43,153 nucleotides of DNA from an uncultured Alphaproteobacteria bacterium (GCA_902619055.1 CACNCW010000004.1:1-43153), one strand, 5' to 3'; positions 32,853 to 42,127 are shown, counted from the stretch's first letter. A program made the numbers and translations. The notes: generated by a model not told the origin, from the sequence alone.

Positions 32853-33941
32853 TTACAGATCTAATGCTCGGACATCTTCAGAATTCCAGCTTAATTTAAG
32901 TTCGTCACCCTCTTTATGTTGAAAACTTCCTTCATTTGGAACCTTGACTATAAACTCATTATTACCACAAACATCAAGCCTAGCTCTGATGTGATCTCCT
33001 AGGTAAATTAGTTCTTCAATTTTACCTGAAAAATTATTGGAGTCAGATGTTAAGTTATCAATTGAAACACGTTCTGGTCTTATGGATAGTTGAGTTTTTT
33101 CTCCAACTTCATTCACATTAATTTTTAATGCTTTCACCATTCCAAAACCACCATCCAATTCAACAGTACATGATGATCCATTCACCTCCCTAACAACACC
33201 ATTAAGTGTATTATTTTCACCTATAAATTTTGCAACAAAAGAATTTTCAGGTTTTTCATACAAGATATCAGGTGTAGATAATTGTTGTACTACACCATCA
33301 TTGAATACTGCTATTCTATTGGACATTGTTAAAGCTTCACTTTGATCATGTGTAACATAGACAACTGTTATACCAATCCTATCATGAATATGTTTTATTT
33401 CGTATTGCATCTGTTCGCGTAAATTCTTATCGAGTGCACCTAAAGGCTCATCCATTAATACTAGACGTGGTTCAAATACCAGTGCTCTAGCCAAAGCAAC
33501 TCTTTGTTGTTGTCCACCAGATAATTGAGCAGGAAATCTAGTACCAAAACTACCTAACTCAACCATATCAAGAGCTTTCTGCACTTTTTCTTTAATGTCT
33601 GGTTTTGAAATTTTTCTCACTTCTAGCGGAAATGACAAATTTTCCGCAACAGTCATATGGGGAAATAAGGCATAGTTTTGAAATACCATTCCAATTTCTC
33701 TTTCATAAGGAGGTATTTTACTTATTGGTTTAGTATCTAAAAATATTTCACCGTTTGTAGGTGTTTCAAAACCAGCTAACATCATTAAAGTTGTTGTTTT
33801 ACCTGATCCTGATGGACCCAACATTGTTACAAACTCACCCTTAGCAATATCCAAGTTTAAGTTTTTTACTACTAGTACTTCTCCATCATAACTTTTATCG
33901 ATCTTTTCAAATTTAACAAAACTTTGAGATGTGTCATTCAT
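32853..33941 (-). CDS. Polyamine-type ABC transporter ATPase, PotA type
   Basis: 362 residues from the ATG at 33941; a TTG 14 codons upstream is open but unlikely, since its extension MFSCSYSSFITKYI is not family-like. It has Walker A GPSGSGKTT (residues 42-50), the Q-loop in MVFQNYALFPHMTVAENLSF, the signature LSGGQQQRVALARAL, Walker B LVLMDEPLGALDKNL and the switch His in VVYVTHDQSEAL. A C-terminal TOBE domain follows (from about residue 270). It powers the polyamine-type importer encoded downstream: it is first in a five-gene minus operon with the binding protein, two permeases and the FAD oxidoreductase. It diverges from an EamA transporter gene across 65 bp. Confidence 0.9.
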   Translation of the reverse strand: MNDTSQSFVKFEKIDKSYDGEVLVVKNLNLDIAKGEFVTMLGPSGSGKTTTLMMLAGFETPTNGEIFLDTKPISKIPPYEREIGMVFQNYALFPHMTVAENLSFPLEVRKISKPDIKEKVQKALDMVELGSFGTRFPAQLSGGQQQRVALARALVFEPRLVLMDEPLGALDKNLREQMQYEIKHIHDRIGITVVYVTHDQSEALTMSNRIAVFNDGVVQQLSTPDILYEKPENSFVAKFIGENNTLNGVVREVNGSSCTVELDGGFGMVKALKINVNEVGEKTQLSIRPERVSIDNLTSDSNNFSGKIEELIYLGDHIRARLDVCGNNEFIVKVPNEGSFQHKEGDELKLSWNSEDVRALDL

Positions 33942-34006
33942 AATATATTTTGTAATGAAGCTTGAATAACTGCATGAAAACAAATAGTCAAAACTTAATT
34001 TAAAAA

Positions 34007-34870
34007 ATGTTCATATTTGGAGTTGTTTTTGCTTTAGTTGCTGGAATTTTGTTTGGCTTAATTGGCCCTACCACAAAAATAGCATATAATTCAGGTGCCT
34101 CTGTAGCATTAACTATTTTTTTACGTTACGCAGTTGCCTCGATAATTATAATACCTTTTATTCCTTACCAAAAGAATCTATTAGAAATTTTTAAAAAGAA
34201 CCTAAAATACTTTTTATCTATATCAGCTGGTTCTATATTATTAACACTTGGATTATTGACTTCAGTTATATTTATTGAAGTTAGTTTAACAATTCTTATT
34301 TTTTGCCTCTATCCAATATATGTTCTCTTATTTTCTATTATTGTCGATAAAGAAAAAATTTCACTGACTGTAAAGATTTTATTTTTTGTAACATTTTTAG
34401 GAATTGTTTTAGTTATAGGACCATCTTTTAAAGTCATAAATATAGTAGGTATTCTTTTAGCTTTTCTTGCATCACTTGGATCAACTAGTATGATTATAGT
34501 AAATCAAAAAATGTCTATTAAAGGTATTTCGCCAATACCAATTAATATCTTTATAAATGTTTTTAATACTATTTTCTTCTTTGTAATATTAAAAATATTT
34601 TTTTCTTTAAATTTTAATTTTGATATCAATATTTATCTTTTAATTTTAATTCCTTCGGTATGTTATAGCTTTGCACTTTTGTCACAATTAATTGCTATCC
34701 CAAAGATTGGACAATCATATACTGCTTTATTTTTGTATTTAGAACCAGTGGTAGGTGTTCTTGGAGCTGTTTTTTTATTAAATGAAAATTTAGAAACTTA
34801 TCAAATGATTGGTGCTTCGATTGTAATAATAAGTTTACTATCAGCTTCTTTTATTAGTAGTAGAAACTAA
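34007..34870 (+). CDS. EamA/DMT-family transporter
   Basis: 287 residues, almost entirely hydrophobic, with about ten membrane helices arranged as two EamA repeats (roughly residues 1-135 and 145-285). The start is VFALVAGILFGLIGPTTKIAYNSG and the second repeat ends near VVGVLGAVFLLNENLETYQMIG, where the conserved GxxxLxE-like element of the family lies. Members export or import small metabolites such as amino acids or nucleotide precursors. Beside a polyamine-type importer and a dipeptidase homologue it may export a product or import an amine (inference). It diverges from the ATPase gene by 65 bp. Its TAA stop overlaps the convergent dipeptidase stop by CTAA. Confidence 0.85.
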   Translation: MFIFGVVFALVAGILFGLIGPTTKIAYNSGASVALTIFLRYAVASIIIIPFIPYQKNLLEIFKKNLKYFLSISAGSILLTLGLLTSVIFIEVSLTILIFCLYPIYVLLFSIIVDKEKISLTVKILFFVTFLGIVLVIGPSFKVINIVGILLAFLASLGSTSMIIVNQKMSIKGISPIPINIFINVFNTIFFFVILKIFFSLNFNFDINIYLLILIPSVCYSFALLSQLIAIPKIGQSYTALFLYLEPVVGVLGAVFLLNENLETYQMIGASIVIISLLSASFISSRN

Positions 34871-35853
34871 AATTGATTTTTCATGAAGTTAAACCAATTC
34901 TGACCTATTATTTTTGTAGAAACTTTTTCTGGAATATTATTTTCACACATTAAATAAAATAAATTATTTAAGTCACTTGGTTGCTTATACCAACTTGGTA
35001 ACTTAGGCCATTTTGGATTTTTATCTTTTGATTCTCCATAGTCGATATTTTTGGTCCACTTTCCATTTCTCATCCACATAACTACATCGTCAGACCAATT
35101 TAAACAAAGATCAGACCCTATTCCAATATTGTCTTCACCAATTAGGTTTACAAGCTCCTTAATCATTTCACAAAAATCTTCTATAGTACAATCACCTAAA
35201 TTTTTAAGATGATAAGGATATAAGCTTAAACCAATAAATCCATTTTTTTTAACAAGTTTTTGTAAAATATCAGTATCAATGTTTCTTTTAGATCTATGAA
35301 AAAAATTGGGATTAGCATGAGAAATTGCAACAGGTTTATTTGAGACTTCAATAGCATCAAGACAAGTTTGCTTTCCTGCATGACTTAAATCTACAATCAT
35401 TCCAAGTCTATTCATTTCTTCAATAACAGCTTTTCCAAATCGTGAAACACCTGAGTCTTTAGGTTCAAAGCATCCTCCAGCAAGTGGGGTCTGATTATTA
35501 TAGGTGAGTTGCATAAATCTCACACCTGCTTCAAAAAATTTTTCAATTAAAAATATATCATTCGCAATAGGAGCTGAATTTTGAAAACCAAAAATAATTG
35601 CAACTTTATTATTTTTTTTAGCATGTAAAATATCCTCAGTAGTTTTTGCGTGAGCAATAATGTCTTGATGCTCTGTAAAAAGACGTTGCCAATCATTTAT
35701 TTTTTCGAAAGACTCTTCAGTATTTTCCCAATACACTAATGTCGCATGGATTGCAGTTAATCCAGCTTGGTGGGCATTTTCAAATAATTCCCTATTCCAG
35801 TTACAATATTCCAATCCATCAATTAGAAGTATATCTTCACTTATTTTTGACAT
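34867..35853 (-). CDS. M19 (renal/membrane dipeptidase) family homologue with altered metal site
   Basis: 328 residues. Overall M19 fold is clear: VIEEMNRLGMIVDLSHAGK (His158), PVAISHANPN (His179), GIGSDL (Asp248) and the C-terminal IIGQNWFNFM. Active dipeptidases have an N-terminal HxD (as in DGHNDLP) and a bridging Glu in GIEGG. Here residues 12-16 read DGLEY with no HxD, and the bridging position reads GFQNSA (Gln91). Loss of three ligands argues against a normal two-zinc dipeptidase; one-metal or other hydrolase activity is possible. I recall similar proteins in amine-catabolic clusters of marine alphaproteobacteria but cannot check. It lies convergent to the EamA gene and diverges from the plus-strand unknown pair by 54 bp. 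Confidence 0.78.
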   Translation of the reverse strand: MSKISEDILLIDGLEYCNWNRELFENAHQAGLTAIHATLVYWENTEESFEKINDWQRLFTEHQDIIAHAKTTEDILHAKKNNKVAIIFGFQNSAPIANDIFLIEKFFEAGVRFMQLTYNNQTPLAGGCFEPKDSGVSRFGKAVIEEMNRLGMIVDLSHAGKQTCLDAIEVSNKPVAISHANPNFFHRSKRNIDTDILQKLVKKNGFIGLSLYPYHLKNLGDCTIEDFCEMIKELVNLIGEDNIGIGSDLCLNWSDDVVMWMRNGKWTKNIDYGESKDKNPKWPKLPSWYKQPSDLNNLFYLMCENNIPEKVSTKIIGQNWFNFMKNQF

Positions 35854-35907
35854 AGATTAATACTTCTATTAATGAAAAAACCAAAATTAACTATAGATAT
35901 TTAATAA

Positions 35908-37572
35908 ATGTTACAAAAAGTAAGAGAAAACGATAGCTACATGAAACTATCAAGAATGGGTTCACGCTATCCTTCTCGTCTTAGTTTTTCCAGAAGTATG
36001 TTAAGAAGATTAATTAACGACAATTGGGAAATACATAAATCAAAATTTGATTTAGATAAAGATGGTTATGGTACAGTTGTTTATGAAATTATTATTAATA
36101 AACAAACTTATTCACTTGTATGTTTCTCTGCTTTCCTAGATGATAAGGATAGAAGTGATAGAGTCATCGCTAGTAAATGGGATACAGCCTACACATTACA
36201 TGTTGGTAAATTATCTAATGAAGATCTTAATAGATTAAAAAAAACAATTCCCCTTCAAGAATCAGGTCGAAATTCTCCAAATGAGTTAATTCTTAGTAGA
36301 GCAAATAAAAGTGTAAGACTGTTTCAGTATGTTGTCGATTGTATTTCAAATGGTAATCAGCCAGATATTTACGAAATAAATAAAGTTGGGTATTTACTAA
36401 GAACTACTGCTGTTTATGGTAGTGGTAAATTTGGATTATCAGATTTTACTAACACAAAAAATACAACTGTTTTCAATCAACCCTTTAGAGCAGAAATGTT
36501 ATCAGTTTATTTAATTAGAGAATTTAGTATTGAATTAGTTGAACATGTAGCAAGGCAAATAAACCCAAAAAAAGCAGTAAAGTTAGATAGAAAAATTAAA
36601 CAACATTTAGGTATTGGTAATTCAACAGGTTTAGGTATGGCACCTTTTATCATTAAACATCCAAAGTTGATTAATAAGTGGATGAAGCAGTACACAAAGA
36701 CATTAGAAGAAATTTCTCAAATTGAGTTAGATAATATAGTTTTCGAAAAATATAAAAAACTTTTGAATAAAGCTTTAAATTATCTTGAAGAAGTTAACAC
36801 AAGTGATGAATTCCAAATTAATAAAAATAAATTAACTACTGGAGATTTAATAAAATATATTTCCTACATTAATGACATAGATCTTTCTCAAAAATTTAAA
36901 TGGTTAGATATTTTAGATTATTGTGATTCGAATTTTAATAATGATACTAAGGAAATTGCAAGAGTACAACTAATTGAATTGTATCCTCAAATATCAGAAG
37001 AGTTAGCAGAAGATATGGCAGATGAGGAGATAATGGATATTGATGGAAATCAATCTATTGGAGATTTGAAAAAAATAATCAATGATAAATATTCTTGGAT
37101 AAAAAATATTGATTTTAATAATAAAGATAGCAATTATTTATTTTGGTATGTTTCAGCAGCTAAGTTAGAACCTAGACTGGGTGAAAGATATAATGAACAA
37201 GGAAGTGAATTGGAGCAAAATCTAGGAATTGCAAAAATGGTTAATGATTTATTTAAGCAAATAAAAAATGTAGATAAAAATAAATTAATTTGTGAATTTT
37301 TGTTAATGCACCCAGAATACAGAGGGATTGTTAAGAGAATTCAATCTTTAAAAAATTATCCTTTTTCAGAAGTTCAAGATAATGTTCTTGATAAAAAAAC
37401 AATGCCAATTGATATGTTAAGATTTAAATTATCATTTTTTGGAGCTAATCGTTATGATCCTAAGTCAGATAGGTGGTTAAGAGTAAGTTTTTTTTCTGGA
37501 GCCCCTTATTTATCAGATCTGAATAATAAAAATGTTGATGAATGGGGTTTTGCAACAATGAGTACATATTAA
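35908..37572 (+). CDS. Conserved-looking protein of unknown function, 554 residues
   Basis: I do not recognise this protein. It is soluble by appearance (no signal peptide or membrane helix), rich in Lys, Asn and Asp. The basic N-terminus (SRMGSRYPSRLSFSRSMLRR, residues 15-34) is followed by a beta-rich segment, then VGYLLRTTAVYGSGKFGLSD (160-179) and HLGIGNSTGLGMAPFIIKHP (233-252), whose glycines suggest a ligand or nucleotide loop. The middle (260-440) is helical. The C-terminus has MHPEYRGIVKRIQSL and MLRFKLSFFGANRYDPKSDR. ATG at 35908. The next gene starts 5 bases after its TAA, so the two are almost certainly co-expressed and may form a complex. The neighbours are an M19 homologue and the sarcosine oxidase genes. 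Confidence 0.75.
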   Translation: MLQKVRENDSYMKLSRMGSRYPSRLSFSRSMLRRLINDNWEIHKSKFDLDKDGYGTVVYEIIINKQTYSLVCFSAFLDDKDRSDRVIASKWDTAYTLHVGKLSNEDLNRLKKTIPLQESGRNSPNELILSRANKSVRLFQYVVDCISNGNQPDIYEINKVGYLLRTTAVYGSGKFGLSDFTNTKNTTVFNQPFRAEMLSVYLIREFSIELVEHVARQINPKKAVKLDRKIKQHLGIGNSTGLGMAPFIIKHPKLINKWMKQYTKTLEEISQIELDNIVFEKYKKLLNKALNYLEEVNTSDEFQINKNKLTTGDLIKYISYINDIDLSQKFKWLDILDYCDSNFNNDTKEIARVQLIELYPQISEELAEDMADEEIMDIDGNQSIGDLKKIINDKYSWIKNIDFNNKDSNYLFWYVSAAKLEPRLGERYNEQGSELEQNLGIAKMVNDLFKQIKNVDKNKLICEFLLMHPEYRGIVKRIQSLKNYPFSEVQDNVLDKKTMPIDMLRFKLSFFGANRYDPKSDRWLRVSFFSGAPYLSDLNNKNVDEWGFATMSTY

Positions 37573-37577
37573 TATCT

Positions 37578-38258
37578 GTGAGTTATTCTTACTATGAAGT
37601 CTACACTAATACACAACGAGCTTTTTCAGGATTAGGATTCACTTATGGATCAGATGAGGATGCTGCATTTATTACAACATGGCTTGAAGTATTTGGTTTG
37701 GATGGGATCAAATTATTAAAATTAAAAATTGAAGAATTAGACAACACTTTTAATGCCAGTATAGATCCGTCAAAAATCAATGATGAGTTTGATTGTAAAA
37801 ATAAATCTTTTTTGGTGATAGGCCCAGGATTGATTGATTATTTAGTATCAAAAATAGATAAAAGAGATAATTTTAAATTAACTTTAAAAAATTGTAGTGA
37901 CCCCATATTCCTAATACCTTTGCTTTATAAGTATGCCAAAAAAAATATCTATTCACAGTTTTTGTTAGATCAAAAAGTTAATGCACAAATAACAAATAAA
38001 AATATTAGTATTAATAGAGATATTATCTCTACAAATTATCAAAGAAATTTTGATCTTTTACTCTCAAAGAAAATTTTTAATGAACAAAAATTAAATATTA
38101 ATATTCCATCATCAAAAATAAATAATATGCTCTCTAGGGGTATCAATCCTGATAAAAAATCTTGGGATCTAATATCTAACATAGCTTTTAGAACTTTTGT
38201 TCCTGAGTCAGAGGAATCTAGGGCAAAAGGTGCCGGAGGTGGCGATGCAAATGATTAA
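37578..38258 (+). CDS. DUF3726-like protein
   Basis: 226 residues from a GTG at 37578, five bases after the upstream stop. An ATG at 37542 is open in the same frame but lies inside the preceding gene, so GTG is preferred. The N-terminus YEVYTNTQRAFSGLGFTYGS followed by EDAAFITTWLEVFGLDG, and the end FVPESEESRAKGAGGGDAND, match my memory of the DUF3726 family pattern (SLNEIEA...AARGAGY..GLAEEAG...LGLDG and a P.SE.SR..GAG tail). The function of DUF3726 is unknown. The strict adjacency to the 554-residue protein suggests one functional unit. Its stop is 74 bp from the convergent soxG stop, where I see no clear terminator. Confidence 0.7.
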   Translation: MSYSYYEVYTNTQRAFSGLGFTYGSDEDAAFITTWLEVFGLDGIKLLKLKIEELDNTFNASIDPSKINDEFDCKNKSFLVIGPGLIDYLVSKIDKRDNFKLTLKNCSDPIFLIPLLYKYAKKNIYSQFLLDQKVNAQITNKNISINRDIISTNYQRNFDLLLSKKIFNEQKLNINIPSSKINNMLSRGINPDKKSWDLISNIAFRTFVPESEESRAKGAGGGDAND

Positions 38259-38332
38259 TTTACTATATGCAAATCGCTAAATACATTAGTAATTAGTTTA
38301 TAACCAGTTTCCGTTACCCTTAGATAATCTAT

Positions 38333-38896
38333 CTATCTCTCTAATACTTCATATCCAAACTGATACGCTGTTTCAAGAAGGATCTCCCAAATTGATAAAG
38401 CAAAACCTCTTGGTATATATAGACAGTAGCTATTGGAAGTTATTTTAAATAGCTTAACACTGACATGATGAATAGCTGTGCTAGCAGAAGATAAATCTGG
38501 AAAATTCCTAGCTCTTAAATCAATTGGAAGATGTCTATTTAAAAATAATGATGAATTATCTCCTGTAATTTCAATACCTGTAAAAGCATGAGACATGTCT
38601 AAAATTGTTGCGATTTGCTCACTTATTTCAATTTCTTTATTAAATAACCACCATTTCAAAGGTTCTATTCTCCATAATGATTTATTTTCAAAAATTATCC
38701 CTTTATTAAAACTAGGAATATTTTTAATTTTTAGTTCTTTTGATAGTAAATTATTCATTTCATCAATTTTGTCAGGCCAACAAGCAATTTGCAAAATTTC
38801 TAAACTTTTTAATTCTTTAAATGTTAGAGATTGTTTCCTGCTTGATGAATATTTTCCAACCTTATAAATTGTTTCTAGTGCAGAATGTCTATGCAT
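38333..38896 (-). CDS. soxG: Sarcosine oxidase gamma subunit
   Basis: 187 residues from the ATG at 38894-38896, which overlaps the soxA stop by 8 nt (ATGCATAG); an upstream TTG at 38920 is less likely. The pattern fits SoxG of heterotetrameric sarcosine oxidase: a weakly conserved N-terminal half, then SHAFTGIEITGDNSSLFLNR, HLPIDLRARNFP, HHVSVKLFKI and the C-terminal IPRGFALSIWEILLETAYQFG. The enzyme oxidises sarcosine (N-methylglycine) to glycine, H2O2 and methylene-tetrahydrofolate. SoxG and the SoxA C-terminal domain resemble the GcvT/folate-binding fold. It is the last gene of the sox operon. Confidence 0.87.
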   Translation of the reverse strand: MHRHSALETIYKVGKYSSSRKQSLTFKELKSLEILQIACWPDKIDEMNNLLSKELKIKNIPSFNKGIIFENKSLWRIEPLKWWLFNKEIEISEQIATILDMSHAFTGIEITGDNSSLFLNRHLPIDLRARNFPDLSSASTAIHHVSVKLFKITSNSYCLYIPRGFALSIWEILLETAYQFGYEVLER

Positions 38897-41846
38897 ACAT
38901 TCGTTCTCCTTTAGGATCAATCATATGTGGTGAAACAACTTTTAAATTCATTTGTTTATTTCTTACAGGATCTGCCCCAACTAAATTGGTATCTTTCCAT
39001 TTATCTAAACCACCCTTGACAAAACCTAATCCAATCCAATGTCCAAGTTCAGGAGAATAAGTAACTGAAGTAATTCTGCCGATACCCTGTCCTTTAATAT
39101 TATTTTTTTCACAGACAATAGTTCCAGCATTAAAAGTTTCCTTTAAGTTTGTAGGAAAGAAACCTACTAGAATTTCTCGATCATTATTTTTTAATACTCC
39201 TCGTTTTCTCATTGCGCTTCCAATATATGATTTTTTTGTAGATGCCATTTTGCTTAAACCTGCATCATCAATTGTTACCCTTCCATCAAGCTCAGCGGCT
39301 GTTACATGACCTTTTTCAACTCTAAGTGCGCCTAAAGCTTCTAATCCATATAAACATCCATCATATTTTTTTGCATTTGCCCAAAGTAGGTCCATCATTG
39401 TATTAGCAAAATCTGATTTGACATAAACTTCAAAAGCTAATTCACCTGAAAAACTAATTCTTGCAATTCTACAAGGAATATTACCTTTAAGAAATGTTGA
39501 AGTAACACCCATAAAAGGTAAGTTATTATTAGTTACAACCAAAGAATCATCAACACAATTATTGAGAACTTCTCTAGATTTAGGTCCTGCAACTGATACG
39601 CCTGCCCATTGTTCAGAAACACTAGTCACATTAACATTAAGATCTGTCCATCTAGTTTGAAGTAATTCTTCTAACCATGACATCACTTTTGAAGCTTCAC
39701 CTGTAGACGTCGTCATAAAATATTCATTTTCTGCTAATCTCCAAGATGTGCCATCATCCATTACAATACCGTCATCACGCAACATGATACCGTATCTAGC
39801 TTTTCCAACTTGTAGTTTTGAAAAACCATTCGAATAAATTCTATTTAAAAATTCGGTAGAGTCTGGTCCTTGAATAGCAATTTTTCCTAATGATGTTACA
39901 TCACAAATTCCAACTGTTTTTCTTACTGTTGATGCTTCTCTTATATAAGAGTCACTTAAAGTTTCATTTTCTTTGGGATAATACCAAGGTCTTTGATACA
40001 ATCCAACTTCAATCATTTTTGCACCATGATCAATATTCCATTGATGCATTGGCGTTACTCTTAACGGTCTAAAATGTTTTCCAACATTTCTTCCGCTTAA
40101 GGCACCTATAGATACAGGAGTATAAGGAGGTCTAAAAACAGTAGTTCCAACTTCTGGAATTTCTTTATTTAAAAGTTCAGCCATTAAAGACAATCCAATG
40201 ATATTTCCCATTTTTCCTTGATCGTTTGCCATACCTAAAGTTGTATATCTTTTAAGATGCTCTACCGAAATGAAACCTTCACGATGTGCGAGTCTTACGT
40301 CATCTGTTGTGACATCATGTTGATAATCTACAAAACTTTTTGATCTAGATTTTTTATATTTTACTTCATAAAGTGGTTGTATGGGATTTTTCCATCCACC
40401 AGGTTTTGGGAAAAAATAATTTGTTTTAGACATACCTAAACGGTTCAACGCATCAGTAGTTCCTGCTATCCCAGAAGCAATACAATCATTTTTATTCCAT
40501 AAACCTCTAGAAGAACCTACCATTGTAATATTTTCTTTTGTGTCACTTGGTAAAAAACAAGCATTGTTATAATCCCATTTAGGCTTTACGCCTCTGTGAG
40601 ATAACAAATGTACAGCAGGTGACCAGCCACCTGATAATAGAACCTGATCACAATTTATAGTTTCAGATTTATTAATAGTTTCACTTTTTGATATATCTAA
40701 ACTATCAATTTTTTTTGAACCATTAATATTATAAGGTACATACCCTTTTCTTATTTCAAAACTTTTATTTGTTTCAATTTCAAAATTAGTTCGTGAATCA
40801 AGAACAGTTACATTGGCCCCAGCTTCTGATAATTGATGTGCTGTTTCATAAACAGAATCATTATTTGTAGCTATCACAATTCTTTTTCCGGTGAGTACAC
40901 CATATCTATTCAAATAATGCTTTGATGCATTTACGGTCATTACACCAGGAATATCATTATTATTAAATGCAATGTGTCTTTCAATTGCTCCAGCACCAAC
41001 AATTATATGCTTTGCTCTAATGGTCCAAAATCTTTGGCGTGGAATGTTTACATTTGGTGCTGATATATGGTCTGTTACTCTCTCTAATAAACCAACAACA
41101 CAATTATCATATAATCCGAATGCAGTAGTTCTAGTCATTATTTTTATGCCTAGATTTTCAAGTTGATTTTTAATTTGTGAGTTATCAAAATCATTTTCTG
41201 CAAGTTGATTTCCTCCAATAAGACTATCTTGCTCAACTAAAATAACATCTAATTTTTTTTCTGCTGCCTCTATTGCAGCTGCAACACCAGCAGGTCCTGA
41301 TCCTACAACAATTAAATCACAAAAATCATGAGCATGCTCATAAGTATCTGGATCAGGTAACCCAGAAGCACTTCCCATTCCCGCAGCTTTTCTAATAAAC
41401 TTTTCAAAAAACATCCATATGGCTGTTCCTTTACCCCATTCAAGTGGAGGTATTCCCATAAAAGTTTTATAATAAAAACCAGCTGCAAAAAACCTACCTA
41501 AGTAATTATTTATTCCAGCTAGATCAAAATTTACATTTGGAAATGCATTTTGACCACTTGCTTCCAAACCATTATATAATTCTTGGGTTGTTGCTCTTAC
41601 ATTTGGATCTCTTTTATCTTTTGAACCAATAGTAACTAAAGCACCGGATTCCTCGACTCCACTAGAAAATATTCCCCTTGGTCTATGATATTTAAAACTT
41701 CTACCAACTATACCAATATTATTTGCAAGTAATGCTGATGCTAGAGTATCTCCTTCAAAACCTTTGTAATTTTTTTTATCCCACCTAAAGGATAAAATTT
41801 TATCTCTATTAATTTTTCCATAGTTATCTATTCTTCTTGTCTTCAT
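38889..41846 (-). CDS. soxA: Sarcosine oxidase alpha subunit
   Basis: 985 residues, normal for SoxA. Domains in order: an N-terminal 2Fe-2S-ferredoxin-like fold without iron (GDTLASALLANNIGIVGRSF, residues 30-49), FAD/NAD-binding DLIVVGSGPAGVAAAIEAAE near 176, a second Rossmann NAD region ITVGAGAIER-like near 275, and a C-terminal aminomethyltransferase (GcvT) domain from about residue 590 (TSLGKIAIQGPDSTEFLNR, FSGELAFEVYVKSD, YGLEALGALRVEKGHV). SoxA receives the methyl group as an imine and hands it to tetrahydrofolate. ATG at 41846 overlaps the soxD stop by 4 nt (ATGA); the stop overlaps the soxG start by 8 nt. Fully intact by reading. Confidence 0.95.
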   Translation of the reverse strand: MKTRRIDNYGKINRDKILSFRWDKKNYKGFEGDTLASALLANNIGIVGRSFKYHRPRGIFSSGVEESGALVTIGSKDKRDPNVRATTQELYNGLEASGQNAFPNVNFDLAGINNYLGRFFAAGFYYKTFMGIPPLEWGKGTAIWMFFEKFIRKAAGMGSASGLPDPDTYEHAHDFCDLIVVGSGPAGVAAAIEAAEKKLDVILVEQDSLIGGNQLAENDFDNSQIKNQLENLGIKIMTRTTAFGLYDNCVVGLLERVTDHISAPNVNIPRQRFWTIRAKHIIVGAGAIERHIAFNNNDIPGVMTVNASKHYLNRYGVLTGKRIVIATNNDSVYETAHQLSEAGANVTVLDSRTNFEIETNKSFEIRKGYVPYNINGSKKIDSLDISKSETINKSETINCDQVLLSGGWSPAVHLLSHRGVKPKWDYNNACFLPSDTKENITMVGSSRGLWNKNDCIASGIAGTTDALNRLGMSKTNYFFPKPGGWKNPIQPLYEVKYKKSRSKSFVDYQHDVTTDDVRLAHREGFISVEHLKRYTTLGMANDQGKMGNIIGLSLMAELLNKEIPEVGTTVFRPPYTPVSIGALSGRNVGKHFRPLRVTPMHQWNIDHGAKMIEVGLYQRPWYYPKENETLSDSYIREASTVRKTVGICDVTSLGKIAIQGPDSTEFLNRIYSNGFSKLQVGKARYGIMLRDDGIVMDDGTSWRLAENEYFMTTSTGEASKVMSWLEELLQTRWTDLNVNVTSVSEQWAGVSVAGPKSREVLNNCVDDSLVVTNNNLPFMGVTSTFLKGNIPCRIARISFSGELAFEVYVKSDFANTMMDLLWANAKKYDGCLYGLEALGALRVEKGHVTAAELDGRVTIDDAGLSKMASTKKSYIGSAMRKRGVLKNNDREILVGFFPTNLKETFNAGTIVCEKNNIKGQGIGRITSVTYSPELGHWIGLGFVKGGLDKWKDTNLVGADPVRNKQMNLKVVSPHMIDPKGERMYA

Positions 41847-42127
41847 TTATTATTTTCTACAACCTTCTGTAAATCCGGATGGCATGGTTTGACACTTTTT
41901 ATTTCATGAGTGACAGTAGAACGTTCAACTATCAACCACATTCTACATCCATTAGAATGATGCCATGTTTCAAATTGAAAACCTTTTATATTTTTTCTGA
42001 AAAATATAGCTTCAGTCCATTCTTTCTCTGATGCATCTAACGAAGGATAATTGATTGTTGCATCTCCTCCATAACTAAACTCACTATGATCTCTTTCACC
42101 ACAATAAGGACAATTAATTCTAATCAT
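41843..42127 (-). CDS. soxD: Sarcosine oxidase delta subunit
   Basis: 94 residues, the usual SoxD size. Zinc-ligand pattern visible: NCPYCGERDHSEF with Cys6 and Cys9, then WHHSNGCRMWL with His57 and Cys61. GGDATINYP (residues 20-28) is also family-typical. SoxD is the small zinc-binding structural subunit of the heterotetrameric enzyme. Its ATG directly follows the soxB TAA (zero gap) and its TGA overlaps the soxA ATG, so the order soxB-D-A-G and tight coupling match known sox operons. Confidence 0.94.
   Translation of the reverse strand: MIRINCPYCGERDHSEFSYGGDATINYPSLDASEKEWTEAIFFRKNIKGFQFETWHHSNGCRMWLIVERSTVTHEIKSVKPCHPDLQKVVENNK

Noticed and set aside
33942..33983. N-terminal extension of the PotA-type ATPase from a TTG
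   Set aside because: The extension is not family-like and the ATG at 33941 matches the usual PotA start.
37542..37580. Possible broken single gene (frameshift) joining the 554-residue protein and the DUF3726-like protein
   Set aside because: Both parts look complete: the second has the full family N- and C-terminal pattern and a GTG just after the first stop, which fits two coupled genes better than a frameshift.
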